Positions 46,083 through 54,842 of a stretch of 64,000 nucleotides of DNA are shown here, in pieces. The stretch is from Streptomyces sp. NBC_00237 (GTDB lineage: Bacteria > Actinomycetota > Actinomycetes > Streptomycetales > Streptomycetaceae). The notes under the pieces are model-generated. The model saw nothing but the letters and a program-made list of their open reading frames with translations. It was not told the origin of the DNA and searched no databases. Within the stretch, counting starts at the first letter, position 1. Each line of letters starts with the position of its first letter. Where the stretch lies: positions 583,993-647,992 of the forward strand of contig NZ_JAPEMT010000001.1 of NCBI RefSeq assembly GCF_026342435.1. The letters run 5' to 3'. Position numbers and translations under genes: made by a program.

Positions 46083-47446
46083 CCCTTTCCGGCCGCTTTC
46101 CCGTTCGCCGTCCTGCTGTCCCGGTCCAGGAGCAGGAGGGCGACGTCGTCGGTGAGTTCGCCGCCGTTCAGCTCGCGGACCCGGCTCATGGCGGCCTCCA
46201 GGAGTTCGTCCCCGCGCAGCCCCTCCGACAGCTGACGGTTGATCATCGCGACCATGCCGTCCTGGCCGAGCCGGCCGGGGCGGCCCGAACCGTCGGACCC
46301 GGCGATCTTGCCCTCGATCAGGCCGTCCGTGTACATCAACAGGCTCCAGGCGCCGCCCAGTTCGACCTGGCTGCGCGGCCAGCGCGCGTGCGGCAGCAGG
46401 CCCAGCGCGGGGCCCCCGCCGTCGAACGGCATCAGCTGTGCGAGCTGCCCCTGCCGGGCGATCAGCGGGGCCGGGTGCCCGGCCAGGCACAGACCGGCGC
46501 GACGGCCGTCGGGCGCGATGTCGACCGTGCAGAGGGTCGCGAAGATCTCCTCGCTCTCCCGCTCGTGCTCCAGTACCCGCTGGAGGGTGGACAGGAGCTC
46601 GTCCCCGCACAGGCCCGCGAAGGTCAACGCCCGCCAGGCGATGCGCAGTTCCACGCCGAGGGCCGCCTCGTCGGGGCCGTGCCCGCAGACGTCGCCGATC
46701 ATCGCGTGGACGGTGCCGTCCGGGGTGCGGACGGTGTCGTAGAAGTCGCCGCCGAGCAGCGCCCGGGAGCGCCCCGGCCGGTACCGGGCCGCGAACTTCA
46801 GGTCCGAGCCCTCCAGCAGCGGCGTCGGGAGGAGCCCGCGCTCCAGCCGGGCGTTCTCCTGGGCGTGCAGCCGGGACTCGGCCAGCTTGTACGAGGCGGT
46901 GTCGGCGCGCTTGCGCTCCACTGCGTACCGGATGGCCCGGCTCAGCAGCCGCCCGTCCAGCTCGTCCCGGAAGAGGTAGTCCTGCGCCCCGGCCCGTACC
47001 GCGTCGGCGGCGTACTCGGGCCGGTCCGAGGGGGTCAGCGCGAGCACCGCGTGGTGCGGAGCCATCCGCAGTACGTCGTGCAGCGCGCCCAGGCCCGGAC
47101 CCTCCCGCCCGTCGTCGGCCTCCGTGCACTCCGGGCAGTGACCGCAGCCGGGCAGGGCCAGATCGAGCAGGATGCAGTGGACGTCGTCGGTCAGGAGACG
47201 GTGGGCTTCGGTGAGGTTGCGCGCGGTGCGCACGCGCACCCGGCCGCCGCTCGTGGAGTCCCGGTCGAGCAGGTCGGGGACGGCCACGGCGTCGGCGGGG
47301 TCGTTCTCGATGACCAGCAGCGTGAGGTCGGTCGGCTGCTGGGGTGTCTGGTGGGGTGACAGCTGGTGTGCGGAGTGCGGAGAGCCGCCCTGTCCGTCGC
47401 TTTCCACGGCGGGCACTGCTCTCTGCCGCGGTATGGGTACGGGCAT
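46064..47446 (-). CDS. SpoIIE-type PP2C phosphatase with unusual receiver domain
   Basis: A 460-residue protein. The receiver domain lies at about residues 38-165: LTLLVIENDPADAV, phospho-Asp in CILLDLALPG, and LALTPSD, but the conserved Lys is replaced by Arg (YLFRDEL). A loop directly after the phospho-Asp carries three closely spaced Cys (CGHCPEC). After a linker helix comes the SpoIIE phosphatase domain with GGDFYD, MIGDVCGHG, MYTDGLIEG and LTDDVALLLL, all metal-binding Asp residues present. Such proteins act on anti-anti-sigma factors; the partner is not in this window. AAGGAA precedes the ATG. Confidence 0.88.
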   Translation of the reverse strand: MPVPIPRQRAVPAVESDGQGGSPHSAHQLSPHQTPQQPTDLTLLVIENDPADAVAVPDLLDRDSTSGGRVRVRTARNLTEAHRLLTDDVHCILLDLALPGCGHCPECTEADDGREGPGLGALHDVLRMAPHHAVLALTPSDRPEYAADAVRAGAQDYLFRDELDGRLLSRAIRYAVERKRADTASYKLAESRLHAQENARLERGLLPTPLLEGSDLKFAARYRPGRSRALLGGDFYDTVRTPDGTVHAMIGDVCGHGPDEAALGVELRIAWRALTFAGLCGDELLSTLQRVLEHERESEEIFATLCTVDIAPDGRRAGLCLAGHPAPLIARQGQLAQLMPFDGGGPALGLLPHARWPRSQVELGGAWSLLMYTDGLIEGKIAGSDGSGRPGRLGQDGMVAMINRQLSEGLRGDELLEAAMSRVRELNGGELTDDVALLLLDRDSRTANGKAAGKGQRPPL

Positions 47447-47660
47447 CGGTTCGGTTCCTTCCCTCCCCCCGAGGGCACGGTGGGACGCCGATCGACGCCC
47501 CGCCAAACGGGGACCTTAGCGGTACCCGGCGGGCCAACGGAATGGCGTTCACGAATCCGCCCCGGTCATATGCCGGGAGTTTTCACCGCTTGCGGCCCGG
47601 CATGACCGGGTTGTGGCGGGGGGTCGGGAGCGGGCGTCCCCGCCCCCGGGCCATGACAAA

Positions 47661-47745
47661 GATCACGCGCCCTCAGCTCGAAGGATCACGCGCCCGGAGC
47701 CAGAGGGGTCACGCGCCCGGAGCCCGAAGGATCACGCGCTCTCAG
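47661..47745. repeat. Four copies of a 23/24-bp tandem repeat
   Basis: GATCACGCGC (once GTCACGCGC) recurs at 47661, 47684, 47708 and 47730, each followed by CCGGAGCC- or CTCAGC-type sequence. The repeat sits just after the NlpC/P60 gene on the leftward strand and overlaps its stop codon. Nothing else was seen in the 295-bp gap 47447-47741. Confidence 0.75.
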
Positions 47746-48854
47746 CCCGGCCGTACGACCCCGAGGATCGGCATGGACCCGGCCCCCGCCACCGTCACGT
47801 TCCGCCCCGGGCGAGGGGCGTGCACCATCGCCCCGTCCCCCACGTACATCGCCACGTGGCTCGCGTCCGCGAAGTAGATGATCAGGTCCCCGGGGCGCAT
47901 GTCCGACACCGCCACCCTGGGCAGCAGCCGCCACTGCTCCTGCGAGGTCCTCGGTATGCCGCGCCCCGCCGATATCCACGCCTGCTGGGTGAGCCCCGAG
48001 CAGTCGAAGGCGTACGGTCCCTCCGCGCCCCACACGTACGGGTCGCCTATCTGGTCCATCGCGTACGCCACGGCCCGTCGGCCCTGGTCGGTCCCCGCGC
48101 CGCCCTTGCCGCCCTTCAGCGCCCCGGAGCCCAGCCAGGCCGTCTGCGAGCGGGACTGCGCGTCGCGCTCCAGCTCCAGCATCCGGTCCCGGTCCTTCAC
48201 CGCCAGCCGGGCCTCTATCTTCTCGGCGGCGGCGATCTGCTTCTTGACCTCCTTCTGCGCCTTCTCCTTGTTCTTGCGGTTGGCCTCCAGCTTGGTCCAC
48301 TGGGTGCTCGCGTCCTTGGAGTAGGTGCGCAGGTCCTCCTGGGTGCGGCTCAGCTCGTCGATCATCGACTTGACCGCCGACTGCCCCTGCTGCATCCGCC
48401 CCGCGCCGCGCAGGAAGAGGTCGGGGTTCCCGCTGAGCATCAGCTGCGCGCTCTGCGGCACACCGCCCGTGCGGTACTGGGCACGGGCCTGCGCGCCGAG
48501 CCGGTCCTTGAGCTTGTTGATCTTCTCCTCGCCGACCACGATCGACTTGGCCAGCTTCACGATCTCGCCGGACTGCCCCTGCGCCTGGTCCTCGGCGAGG
48601 TTGTACGCGTCGGTGGCGACCGCGGCCTTCCGGTACAGGTCGTCTATCTCTCTGCGTACCTCTTCGAGGCTCTTGTCCCCGTCGCTGCCGACCCCCGGCC
48701 CCGGATCGGGCGCGGCGGACGCCTGACCCGGCAGCACCAGCACACTCAGCGCGCAGACCAGCGCTATCGCGGTCGTGACCCGGCTGCCGGTCGTGACGCG
48801 TCGGCCACCCACTCGGCCGCCCACGGCACGGCTGCTTCTACGGCGTTGGTACAC
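47742..48854 (-). CDS. Secreted NlpC/P60 peptidoglycan hydrolase
   Basis: A 370-residue exported enzyme. The N-terminus is very basic and followed by a hydrophobic core and ASAAPD cleavage site (residues about 20-50). A long coiled coil (about 60-230) leads to the NlpC/P60 domain with Cys in YAFDCSGLTQQAW, His in ASHVAMYVGDG and a polar residue in VHAPRPG. It cleaves peptide cross-links in the cell wall, as RipA-like enzymes do in septation. The GTG at 48854 is preceded by GGGGGGGAG. The coiled coil probably blocks or positions the catalytic domain. Confidence 0.9.
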   Translation of the reverse strand: MYQRRRSSRAVGGRVGGRRVTTGSRVTTAIALVCALSVLVLPGQASAAPDPGPGVGSDGDKSLEEVRREIDDLYRKAAVATDAYNLAEDQAQGQSGEIVKLAKSIVVGEEKINKLKDRLGAQARAQYRTGGVPQSAQLMLSGNPDLFLRGAGRMQQGQSAVKSMIDELSRTQEDLRTYSKDASTQWTKLEANRKNKEKAQKEVKKQIAAAEKIEARLAVKDRDRMLELERDAQSRSQTAWLGSGALKGGKGGAGTDQGRRAVAYAMDQIGDPYVWGAEGPYAFDCSGLTQQAWISAGRGIPRTSQEQWRLLPRVAVSDMRPGDLIIYFADASHVAMYVGDGAMVHAPRPGRNVTVAGAGSMPILGVVRPG

Positions 48855-49084
48855 GAGCTCCCCCCCCGGAACTAGTCGAATCTGATTTACCGTCAGTAAC
48901 CTGGCGACCCTGCCGCGATGCTGCCACGCCTCCCGCGAAAGCGACAGAGGCGGAAACAGCATCCCCGCGCGACCCCCAGGAACCTTGCGGCCCTTCCCTG
49001 TACACCTGTCCGACGAACGAGATCGATTTCCCGTTCCCCTCATGCCCCCAACACCCCAAAAGTCCGGTGATGTTCACCGGTACG

Positions 49085-49143
49085 TGGCATTCCGCCCGCA
49101 GCGGCACCTGGCATTCCGCGTCCGGCGGTACGTGGCATTCCGC
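49085..49143. repeat. Three TGGCATTCCGC copies at 24-bp spacing
   Basis: TGGCATTCCGC at 49085, 49109 and 49133, exactly 24 bp apart, embedded in partly conserved units (GGTACGTGGCATTCCGC). The repeats lie within the 314-bp gap between the methyltransferase gene and the NlpC/P60 gene, upstream of the latter. Closer to the NlpC gene, TTAC-TGACG-GTAA (minus strand) is a small palindrome. Confidence 0.7.
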
Positions 49144-49168
49144 CCCGGTACGGGAGTTCCGCAGCCCC

Positions 49169-50011
49169 CTACGCCCACCCCACCGGTGCCAGCGCCTCCC
49201 ACCGCACCGTGACCTCCCCCTGCCGCCACCGCCGCTCCCCGTCCGCCGGGGCATGGCCGTCCGAGGCGTGCGGCCCGGTCACCGGCCAGTCCGCCGACAG
49301 GTCCCGCACCGCCCGCACCCACCGCTGCCGCACCCCCAGCGAAGCGAACGGCGCCGCCGCCGCCCACGCCCGGTCGAAGTCCCGCAGGAACGCGTGCACC
49401 GGCTCGCCCGGCACGTTCCGGTGGATCAGCGCCTTCGGCAGCCGCTCCGCCAGGTCCGACGGCCTGTCCAGCGACGCCAGCCGCGCCGCGAACGTCACCG
49501 TCCTGGGCCCCCGCGCCCCCAGCGCCACCCACACGTGCCGCCGCCCGATCTCGTCGCAGGTCCCCTCCACCAGCAGCCCGCCCGGGGCCAGCCGCCCGCG
49601 CAACCGCTCCCAGACGGCGGCCACCTGCTCCTCGTCGTACTGTCGAAGGACGTTCGCCGCACGGATCAGCATCGGCCGCCGACCCCCGTCGAGCGGCACC
49701 TCGAACCCCCCGTGCCGAAAGGTCAGCCCCTCCCTCTCGTACGGCTTCGCCCCCGCCACCCGCGCGGGCTCGATCTCAATACCGGTCACTTCCACGGCGG
49801 GAGCGGCGGTCCGCAGCCGCCCCAGCAGTTCCACCGCCGTCCACGGCGCGGCCCCGTACCCCAGGTCGACCGCGACCGCCCCCTCCGTACGACGCAACGC
49901 CTGACCGTGGACGGCGGCGATCCACCGGTCCATACGCCGCAGCCGGTTCGGATTGGTGGTCCCCCGGGTGACGGCGCCGACGGGGCGCGAGGAAGCGGTG
50001 CGGGAGGCCAT
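49169..50011 (-). CDS. SAM-dependent methyltransferase-like protein
   Basis: A 280-residue protein with a Rossmann-type SAM-binding start, AVAVDLGYGAAPWTAVELL near residue 47, then VEVTGIEIEPARV and a later LAPGGLLVEGTCDEIGRR, typical of class I methyltransferases. The remainder does not indicate a substrate. It is divergent from mshA, with 230 bp between, and is conserved next to mshA in Streptomyces as I recall it. ATG 50011 is selected as the first Met before the conserved part. Confidence 0.82.
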   Translation of the reverse strand: MASRTASSRPVGAVTRGTTNPNRLRRMDRWIAAVHGQALRRTEGAVAVDLGYGAAPWTAVELLGRLRTAAPAVEVTGIEIEPARVAGAKPYEREGLTFRHGGFEVPLDGGRRPMLIRAANVLRQYDEEQVAAVWERLRGRLAPGGLLVEGTCDEIGRRHVWVALGARGPRTVTFAARLASLDRPSDLAERLPKALIHRNVPGEPVHAFLRDFDRAWAAAAPFASLGVRQRWVRAVRDLSADWPVTGPHASDGHAPADGERRWRQGEVTVRWEALAPVGWA

Positions 50012-50241
50012 GAACGAAATCCTAAGGCGCACCGGACATACCGACCCCGACGGCAAGGACCGCGCAGGCGACCTCGACGGCAAGGTCCGCACGGGCGGCC
50101 CCGACGCCGTAGACGCGCCGATCCATCGGGCAATGTTTTGGCAAAGTGGAAATGGACCGCGACATTCCGCTGTTCTCCCCCTTCGGAAGGGCGGCACCGC
50201 CCCCCTTCGCCATGCCCGCGCAGTCGAGGAGGACCGTCGAC

Positions 50242-51594
50242 GTGAGCCAGTACGTCTCCCGACTCACCGGCACACTGGCAGCGGCCACTCCGGCGCGCCT
50301 GCGGCTCCCCGGCTCGGCCCCCCGCAAGCCGCGCCGGATCGCCATGCTCAGCGTGCACACCTCGCCCCTGCACCAGCCCGGCACGGGCGACGCGGGCGGC
50401 ATGAACGTCTACATCGTCGAGCTCGCCAAGCGCCTCGCCGCGATCAACATCGAGGTCGAGATCTTCACCCGGGCCACCACCGGCGGCCTGCCGCCCAGCG
50501 TGGAGCTGGCCCCCGGCGTCCTCGTCCGCCACATCGACGCGGGACCGTACGAGGGCCTCGCCAAGGAAGAGCTCCCCGCCCAGCTCTGCGCCTTCACCCA
50601 CGGCGTCATGCAGGCGTGGGCCGGACAGCGCCCCGGCTACTACGACCTCGTCCACTCCCACTACTGGCTCTCCGGCCACGTCGGCTGGCTCGCCGCCGAA
50701 CGCTGGGGCGTCCCCCTCGTCCACGCCATGCACACCATGGCCAAGGTCAAGAACGCCGCGCTCGCCGAGGGCGACACCCCCGAGCCCGCCGCCCGCGTCA
50801 TCGGCGAGACCCAGATCGTCCGCGCCGCCGACCGCCTCATCGCGAACACCGAGGGGGAATTCCACGAACTGGTCCGCTTCTACGAGGCCGACCCCGGCCA
50901 CGTCGCCGTCGTCCACCCCGGCGTGAACCTGGAACGCTTCCGCCCCGCCGACGGCCGCGCCGCCGCCCGCGCCCGCCTCGACCTGCCGCAGGACGCGTTC
51001 ATCCCGCTCTTCGCGGGCCGCATCCAGCCCCTCAAGGCCCCCGACATCCTCCTGCGCGCGGTCGCCGTCCTCCTCGCCGAAGACCCCTCCCTGCGCGGCA
51101 AACTCGTGGTCCCCGTCGTCGGCGGCCCCAGCGGCAGCGGCATGGCCAAGCCCGAGAAGCTCCAGAAGCTCGCCGCCCGCCTCGGCATCGCCGACGTCGT
51201 CCGCTTCCGCCCGCCCGTGGGCCAGGACCGCCTCGCGGACTGGTTCCGGGCCGCCTCCGCCCTCGTCATGCCCTCGTACAGCGAGTCCTTCGGCCTGGTC
51301 GCCATCGAGGCGGAGGCCACCGGCACCCCGGTCGTGGCGGCAGCCGTGGGCGGCCTCCCCGTCGCCGTACGCGACGAACAGACCGGCTTCCTCATAGAGG
51401 GGCACGACCCGGCCGCGTACGCGCGCGCCCTGCGCCGCTTCATCGACCACCCGGAACTCGTCGACACCATGGGCGCGGCCGCCGCCCGCCACGCGCAGGC
51501 ATTCGGCTGGGACACCGCCGCGTCGGCCACCGCCGACGTCTACACCGCCGCGATGCACGAACACCGCCGTCACGTACGCTCGCACCATGGCTGA
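50242..51594 (+). CDS. mshA: D-inositol-3-phosphate glycosyltransferase
   Basis: A 450-residue GT-B enzyme that joins UDP-GlcNAc to inositol-3-phosphate, the first step of mycothiol synthesis. Diagnostic parts are MLSVHTSPLHQPGTGDAGGM with the donor loop, HSHYWLSGHVGWL, FAGRIQPLKAPD, and the PSYSESFGLVAIEAEATGTPV motif for nucleotide binding. The GTG at 50242 has a near-perfect GAGGAGGA site eight bases upstream, so in-frame ATGs upstream are rejected. A YbjN gene overlaps its end by eight bases. mshD is at 5810-6745. Confidence 0.96.
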   Translation: MSQYVSRLTGTLAAATPARLRLPGSAPRKPRRIAMLSVHTSPLHQPGTGDAGGMNVYIVELAKRLAAINIEVEIFTRATTGGLPPSVELAPGVLVRHIDAGPYEGLAKEELPAQLCAFTHGVMQAWAGQRPGYYDLVHSHYWLSGHVGWLAAERWGVPLVHAMHTMAKVKNAALAEGDTPEPAARVIGETQIVRAADRLIANTEGEFHELVRFYEADPGHVAVVHPGVNLERFRPADGRAAARARLDLPQDAFIPLFAGRIQPLKAPDILLRAVAVLLAEDPSLRGKLVVPVVGGPSGSGMAKPEKLQKLAARLGIADVVRFRPPVGQDRLADWFRAASALVMPSYSESFGLVAIEAEATGTPVVAAAVGGLPVAVRDEQTGFLIEGHDPAAYARALRRFIDHPELVDTMGAAAARHAQAFGWDTAASATADVYTAAMHEHRRHVRSHHG

Positions 51595-52081
51595 GAAAGC
51601 GGCGCCGGACATACTCGAAGCGACCCTCAAGGACGCCGGCCTGGAGTGGGAGAGCCCCCAGCCGGGTTCCTACGTCGTGAAGCTCCCGGGCACCCGCAAG
51701 CTCTCCACCACGGTGTCGCTCATCATCGGCCGGCACTCCCTCTCCCTGAACGCCTTCGTGATCCGCCACCCCGACGAGAACCACGAAGCCGTCCACCGCT
51801 GGCTCCTGGAGCGCAACCTGCGCCTGTACGGGGTGAGTTACGCCATCGACTCCCTCGGCGACGTCTACCTCGCGGGAAAGCTCCCCCTCACGGCCGTCAC
51901 TACCGAGGAGATCGACCGCCTCCTGGGCTCGGTCCTGGAAGCCGCCGACGGCGCCTTCAACACCCTCCTGGAGCTGGGCTTCGCGAGCGCCATCCGCAAG
52001 GAGTACGACTGGCGCGTCTCGCGCGGCGAGTCCACCCGCAACCTGGACGCCTTCACGCACCTGACGCAGCCGCGCTCCTGA
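51587..52081 (+). CDS. YbjN-domain protein
   Basis: A 164-residue protein of the YbjN fold, related to type III secretion chaperone-like proteins. Recognisable parts are LKDAGLEWESPQPGSYVVKLPG, LNAFVIRHPDENHEAVHRWLLERN, and YGVSYAIDSLGDVYLAGKLPL. It overlaps mshA by eight bases, suggesting coupling, but a link to mycothiol has not been shown to my knowledge. The stop codon is part of a 17-bp tandem repeat. Confidence 0.88.
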   Translation: MAEKAAPDILEATLKDAGLEWESPQPGSYVVKLPGTRKLSTTVSLIIGRHSLSLNAFVIRHPDENHEAVHRWLLERNLRLYGVSYAIDSLGDVYLAGKLPLTAVTTEEIDRLLGSVLEAADGAFNTLLELGFASAIRKEYDWRVSRGESTRNLDAFTHLTQPRS

Positions 52082-52145
52082 CCGCGCCGCGCTCCTGACC
52101 GCGCCGCGCCCCTGACCGCGCCGCGCCCCTGACCGCGCCGCGCCC
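52078..52145. repeat. Four 17-bp tandem repeats
   Basis: CTGACCGCGCCGCGC(C/T)C repeats at 52078, 52095, 52112 and 52129, starting within the last codon/stop of the YbjN gene. Each copy contains a TGA, so slippage would not extend the gene. Confidence 0.85.
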
Positions 52146-52157
52146 CTGACGCGCGAA

Positions 52158-52208
52158 GGCCCGCCCGTGCCACGTATCGACGTATCGACGTATGCGCACG
52201 GACGGGCC
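52158..52208. terminator. Bidirectional hairpin between YbjN and MFS genes
   Basis: GGCCCGCCCGTGC pairs with GCACGGACGGGCC, one mismatch, around a 25-base loop that contains three copies of ACGTATCG/ACGTATG. It lies between two convergent genes. Confidence 0.65.
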
Positions 52209-52235
52209 CGGTGCCCCACGCGGCCCTACGCGGCC

Positions 52236-53525
52236 CTACGCGGCCGAAGCGACCTTCCCCGACCCCTGCACGGCCACCGCCCCCTCCTCCGGTACGGAGA
52301 CCTGCGCGACCCCGCCGCGCTCCTCCTGCGGCAGCTTCCGCATCAGCAGCCAGTACCCGCCCGCGGCCACCATCCCGATCACCGCGCACGCACCCCACAG
52401 CCACGCGGCTCCGAACCGGTCGATGACGAAGCCCCCCAGCAGGGGCGCTGCCAGCGCCGCCACCGCCCAGGACATCGTGTACATCCCCTGGTAGCGCCCG
52501 CGCCCGTGCACCGGGGAGAGCCGCACCACGAGCCCCGTCTGGATGGGCGAGTTGATGATCTCCGCCAACGTCCACACGCACACGGTCAGCGCGTACACCC
52601 CGAGCGACCCGGCGAAGGCCGTCAGCCCGAACCCGTACCCCGCGAGCAGCGACGACACGACCAACAGCCGCCTCGGGTCCCGGTGTTCGATGAACCGCGT
52701 CACCGGGATCTGAAGCACCACGATCAGTACGCCATTGACAGCGATGGCGGCCCCGAAGTCCGAGCTGCTGAACCCGTCCGTCCCCATCGCCACCGGCAGC
52801 GCCACGTACCCCTGCTGGAAGATCAGCGCCACCAGGAACGACAGCCCCACGACGCTCATGAAGCGCCCGTCCCGCAGCACGGTGCCGAGCCCGACGCTCG
52901 CCTCGTCGGCCTTCTCCGCCGCCGTCCGCTCCGGCCGCGACTCCGGCAGCTTCACGAAGACGACGACCGCGCACGCCAGCGTCATGGCCGCCTCGATGAG
53001 GAAGCCCGCCCGATAGCTGTACTCGGCGAGGAACCCGGCCCCCGTCGAGGAGATCGCGAACCCGAGATTGATCGCCCAGAAGTTCAGCGAGAACGCCCGC
53101 ACCCGGTCCTCGGGCTTCACGATGTCGGCCATCATCGCCTGCACGGCGGGCCGCGAGGCGTTGGACGCCATGCCGACCAGGAACGCGACCCCGGCAATCG
53201 CCAGCGGATGCTCCATGAACCCCAGCAGCGCCACCGAGAACGCCGTCGACGCCTGCGCGATCAGCATCGTGGGCCGCCGCCCGAGCCGGTCGGTCATCAC
53301 CCCCGCCACCAACGACGAAACGACCCCGCCGAGCCCGTGCAACGCGGCCACCAGCCCCGCGTACGTCGCCGAGTACCCCCGGTCCAAGGTCAGGTACAGA
53401 GCCATGAACGTCGCGACGAAGGCACCCATCCGATTGACGAGGGTGCTCGTCCAGAGCCACCAGAACTCCCGGGGGAGCCCCGAGACGCTCTCGCGCACGG
53501 CGCGTCTCAGACCTGCTGCGGACAT
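52236..53525 (-). CDS. MFS transporter
   Basis: A 429-residue exporter-type protein with 12 membrane segments. The loop between segments 2 and 3 carries the MFS signature GVMTDRLGRRPTML, and a second partial copy, GGFVIDRFGAAW, lies in the second half. The DHA1-like layout suggests drug or metabolite efflux. The ATG at 53525 has GGGGGA five bases upstream. It is convergent with the mshA/YbjN unit and divergent from gpmA. No regulator gene is adjacent. Confidence 0.9.
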   Translation of the reverse strand: MSAAGLRRAVRESVSGLPREFWWLWTSTLVNRMGAFVATFMALYLTLDRGYSATYAGLVAALHGLGGVVSSLVAGVMTDRLGRRPTMLIAQASTAFSVALLGFMEHPLAIAGVAFLVGMASNASRPAVQAMMADIVKPEDRVRAFSLNFWAINLGFAISSTGAGFLAEYSYRAGFLIEAAMTLACAVVVFVKLPESRPERTAAEKADEASVGLGTVLRDGRFMSVVGLSFLVALIFQQGYVALPVAMGTDGFSSSDFGAAIAVNGVLIVVLQIPVTRFIEHRDPRRLLVVSSLLAGYGFGLTAFAGSLGVYALTVCVWTLAEIINSPIQTGLVVRLSPVHGRGRYQGMYTMSWAVAALAAPLLGGFVIDRFGAAWLWGACAVIGMVAAGGYWLLMRKLPQEERGGVAQVSVPEEGAVAVQGSGKVASAA

Positions 53526-53690
53526 GCGATTCCCCCGGGGATGTAAGCGGCTCACCGAACACCCGGAACTTACGTACGCCCCCCGTGCACCCGCCAGTCA
53601 ATTGACGCAGATCCTCAATCGACGAAGGTCCCCGAACCACGGTCCGTGGTCCCGCGCGGGGAGGCCGAAATGTCGATTACGCTCGTACGC

Positions 53691-54452
53691 ATGGCCGACG
53701 CACCGTACAAGCTGATCCTCCTCCGCCACGGCGAGAGCGAATGGAACGCGAAGAACCTGTTCACCGGCTGGGTGGACGTCAACCTCACCGAGAAGGGCGA
53801 GAAGGAGGCAGTGCGCGGCGGCGAGCTGCTCACCGCCGCCGGTCTCCTCCCGGACGTGCTGCACACCTCGCTCCAGAAGCGCGCCATCCGCACCGCCCAG
53901 CTCGCGCTGGAGTCCGCGGACCGCCACTGGATCCCGGTCCACCGCAGCTGGCGCCTGAACGAGCGCCACTACGGCGCCCTCCAGGGCAAGGACAAGGCGC
54001 AGACCCTCGCCGAGTTCGGCGAGGAGCAGTTCATGCTCTGGCGCCGCTCGTACGACACCCCGCCGCCCGCCCTCGAAGACGGCACCGAGTTCTCCCAGTC
54101 GGCCGACCCCCGCTACGCCACGATCCCCTCGGAGCTGCGCCCCCGCACCGAGTGCCTCAAGGACGTCGTGGACCGGATGCTCCCGTACTGGTACGACGGC
54201 ATCGTCCCGGACCTCCTCGACGGCAAGACCGTCCTGGTCGCCGCCCACGGCAACAGCCTCCGCGGCCTGGTCAAGCACCTCGACGGCATCTCCGACGAGG
54301 ACATCTCCGGCCTGAACATCCCCACCGGCATCCCGCTCTACTACGAGCTCGACGCCGACTTCCAGCCCGTCACCAAGGGCGGCAAGTACCTCGACCCGGA
54401 CGCGGCAGCCGCGGCCATCGAGGCGGTCAAGAACCAGGGCAAGAAGAAGTAG
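53691..54452 (+). CDS. gpmA: 2,3-bisphosphoglycerate-dependent phosphoglycerate mutase
   Basis: A 253-residue glycolytic enzyme interconverting 3- and 2-phosphoglycerate. The phospho-His motif [10 protein letters not shown] is at residue 8, [11 protein letters not shown] follows near 88, and the second catalytic His is in [10 protein letters not shown]. Length is exactly that of the family. ATG 53691 ([10 protein letters not shown]) gives the usual start; an in-frame ATG at 53670 has a better ribosome site (GGGGAGG) and would add seven residues. A strong bidirectional hairpin follows. Confidence 0.96.
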   Translation: MADAPYKLILLRHGESEWNAKNLFTGWVDVNLTEKGEKEAVRGGELLTAAGLLPDVLHTSLQKRAIRTAQLALESADRHWIPVHRSWRLNERHYGALQGKDKAQTLAEFGEEQFMLWRRSYDTPPPALEDGTEFSQSADPRYATIPSELRPRTECLKDVVDRMLPYWYDGIVPDLLDGKTVLVAAHGNSLRGLVKHLDGISDEDISGLNIPTGIPLYYELDADFQPVTKGGKYLDPDAAAAAIEAVKNQGKKK

Positions 54453-54469
54453 CCCACCAGCACACGACG

Positions 54470-54500
54470 AGGGGCCCCGCCTGGTGCAGGCGGGGCCCCT
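54470..54500. terminator. Bidirectional terminator
   Basis: AGGGGCCCCGCCTG pairs with CAGGCGGGGCCCCT around GTG, a 14-bp perfect stem between the convergent gpmA and Cys-rich peptide genes. Confidence 0.85.
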
Positions 54501-54518
54501 CCTCGTGCTCCTCGGCCG

Positions 54519-54668
54519 TCAGCCGCAGCAGCCGCCGCACTGGCACGGTGCGCCGGACTGGCAGCCGCAGCCGCAGCCCGAGCCGCAGCCGCACGCGCCG
54601 AGCAGCGGCAGGTGGGCCGGGGCCGGGGCTTCCTGCGGGGATTCGGTGGTGGTGGGGGTGTCGGCCAT
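54519..54668 (-). CDS. 49-residue Cys-rich metallothionein-like protein
   Basis: ATG 54668 has GAGGAG five bases upstream. The N-terminal half is Pro/Thr/Glu-rich; the last 26 residues hold nine Cys in CGC, CGCGC, CQC and CC groupings (GACGCGSGCGCGCQS then PCQCGGCC). There are no His or aromatic residues in this part. The density and spacing suggest binding of soft metals (Cu(I), Zn, Cd), as in metallothioneins, though no family match is known to me. It is convergent with gpmA. Confidence 0.75.
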   Translation of the reverse strand: MADTPTTTESPQEAPAPAHLPLLGACGCGSGCGCGCQSGAPCQCGGCCG

Positions 54669-54842
54669 GGGATCTCCTCGGGTGTTCGATGGACCACTGG
54701 CTCGATGCCCGAAGGCACGGCAGGAGAGACGGAGAGTCTCCCCCCACCCATTGCATGCCCGATCGGCAGGCGCATCAACAGCGCGCGGAAGCACGAGAGT
54801 TGATGTGTCCTGCACGGGGCCCGCTCCGGTACGCCCGCGCCG

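Noticed and set aside
48855..49100. Possible ydaO-type c-di-AMP riboswitch before the NlpC/P60 gene
   Set aside because: Such switches occur before Streptomyces wall hydrolases, but the conserved core bases could not be found here.
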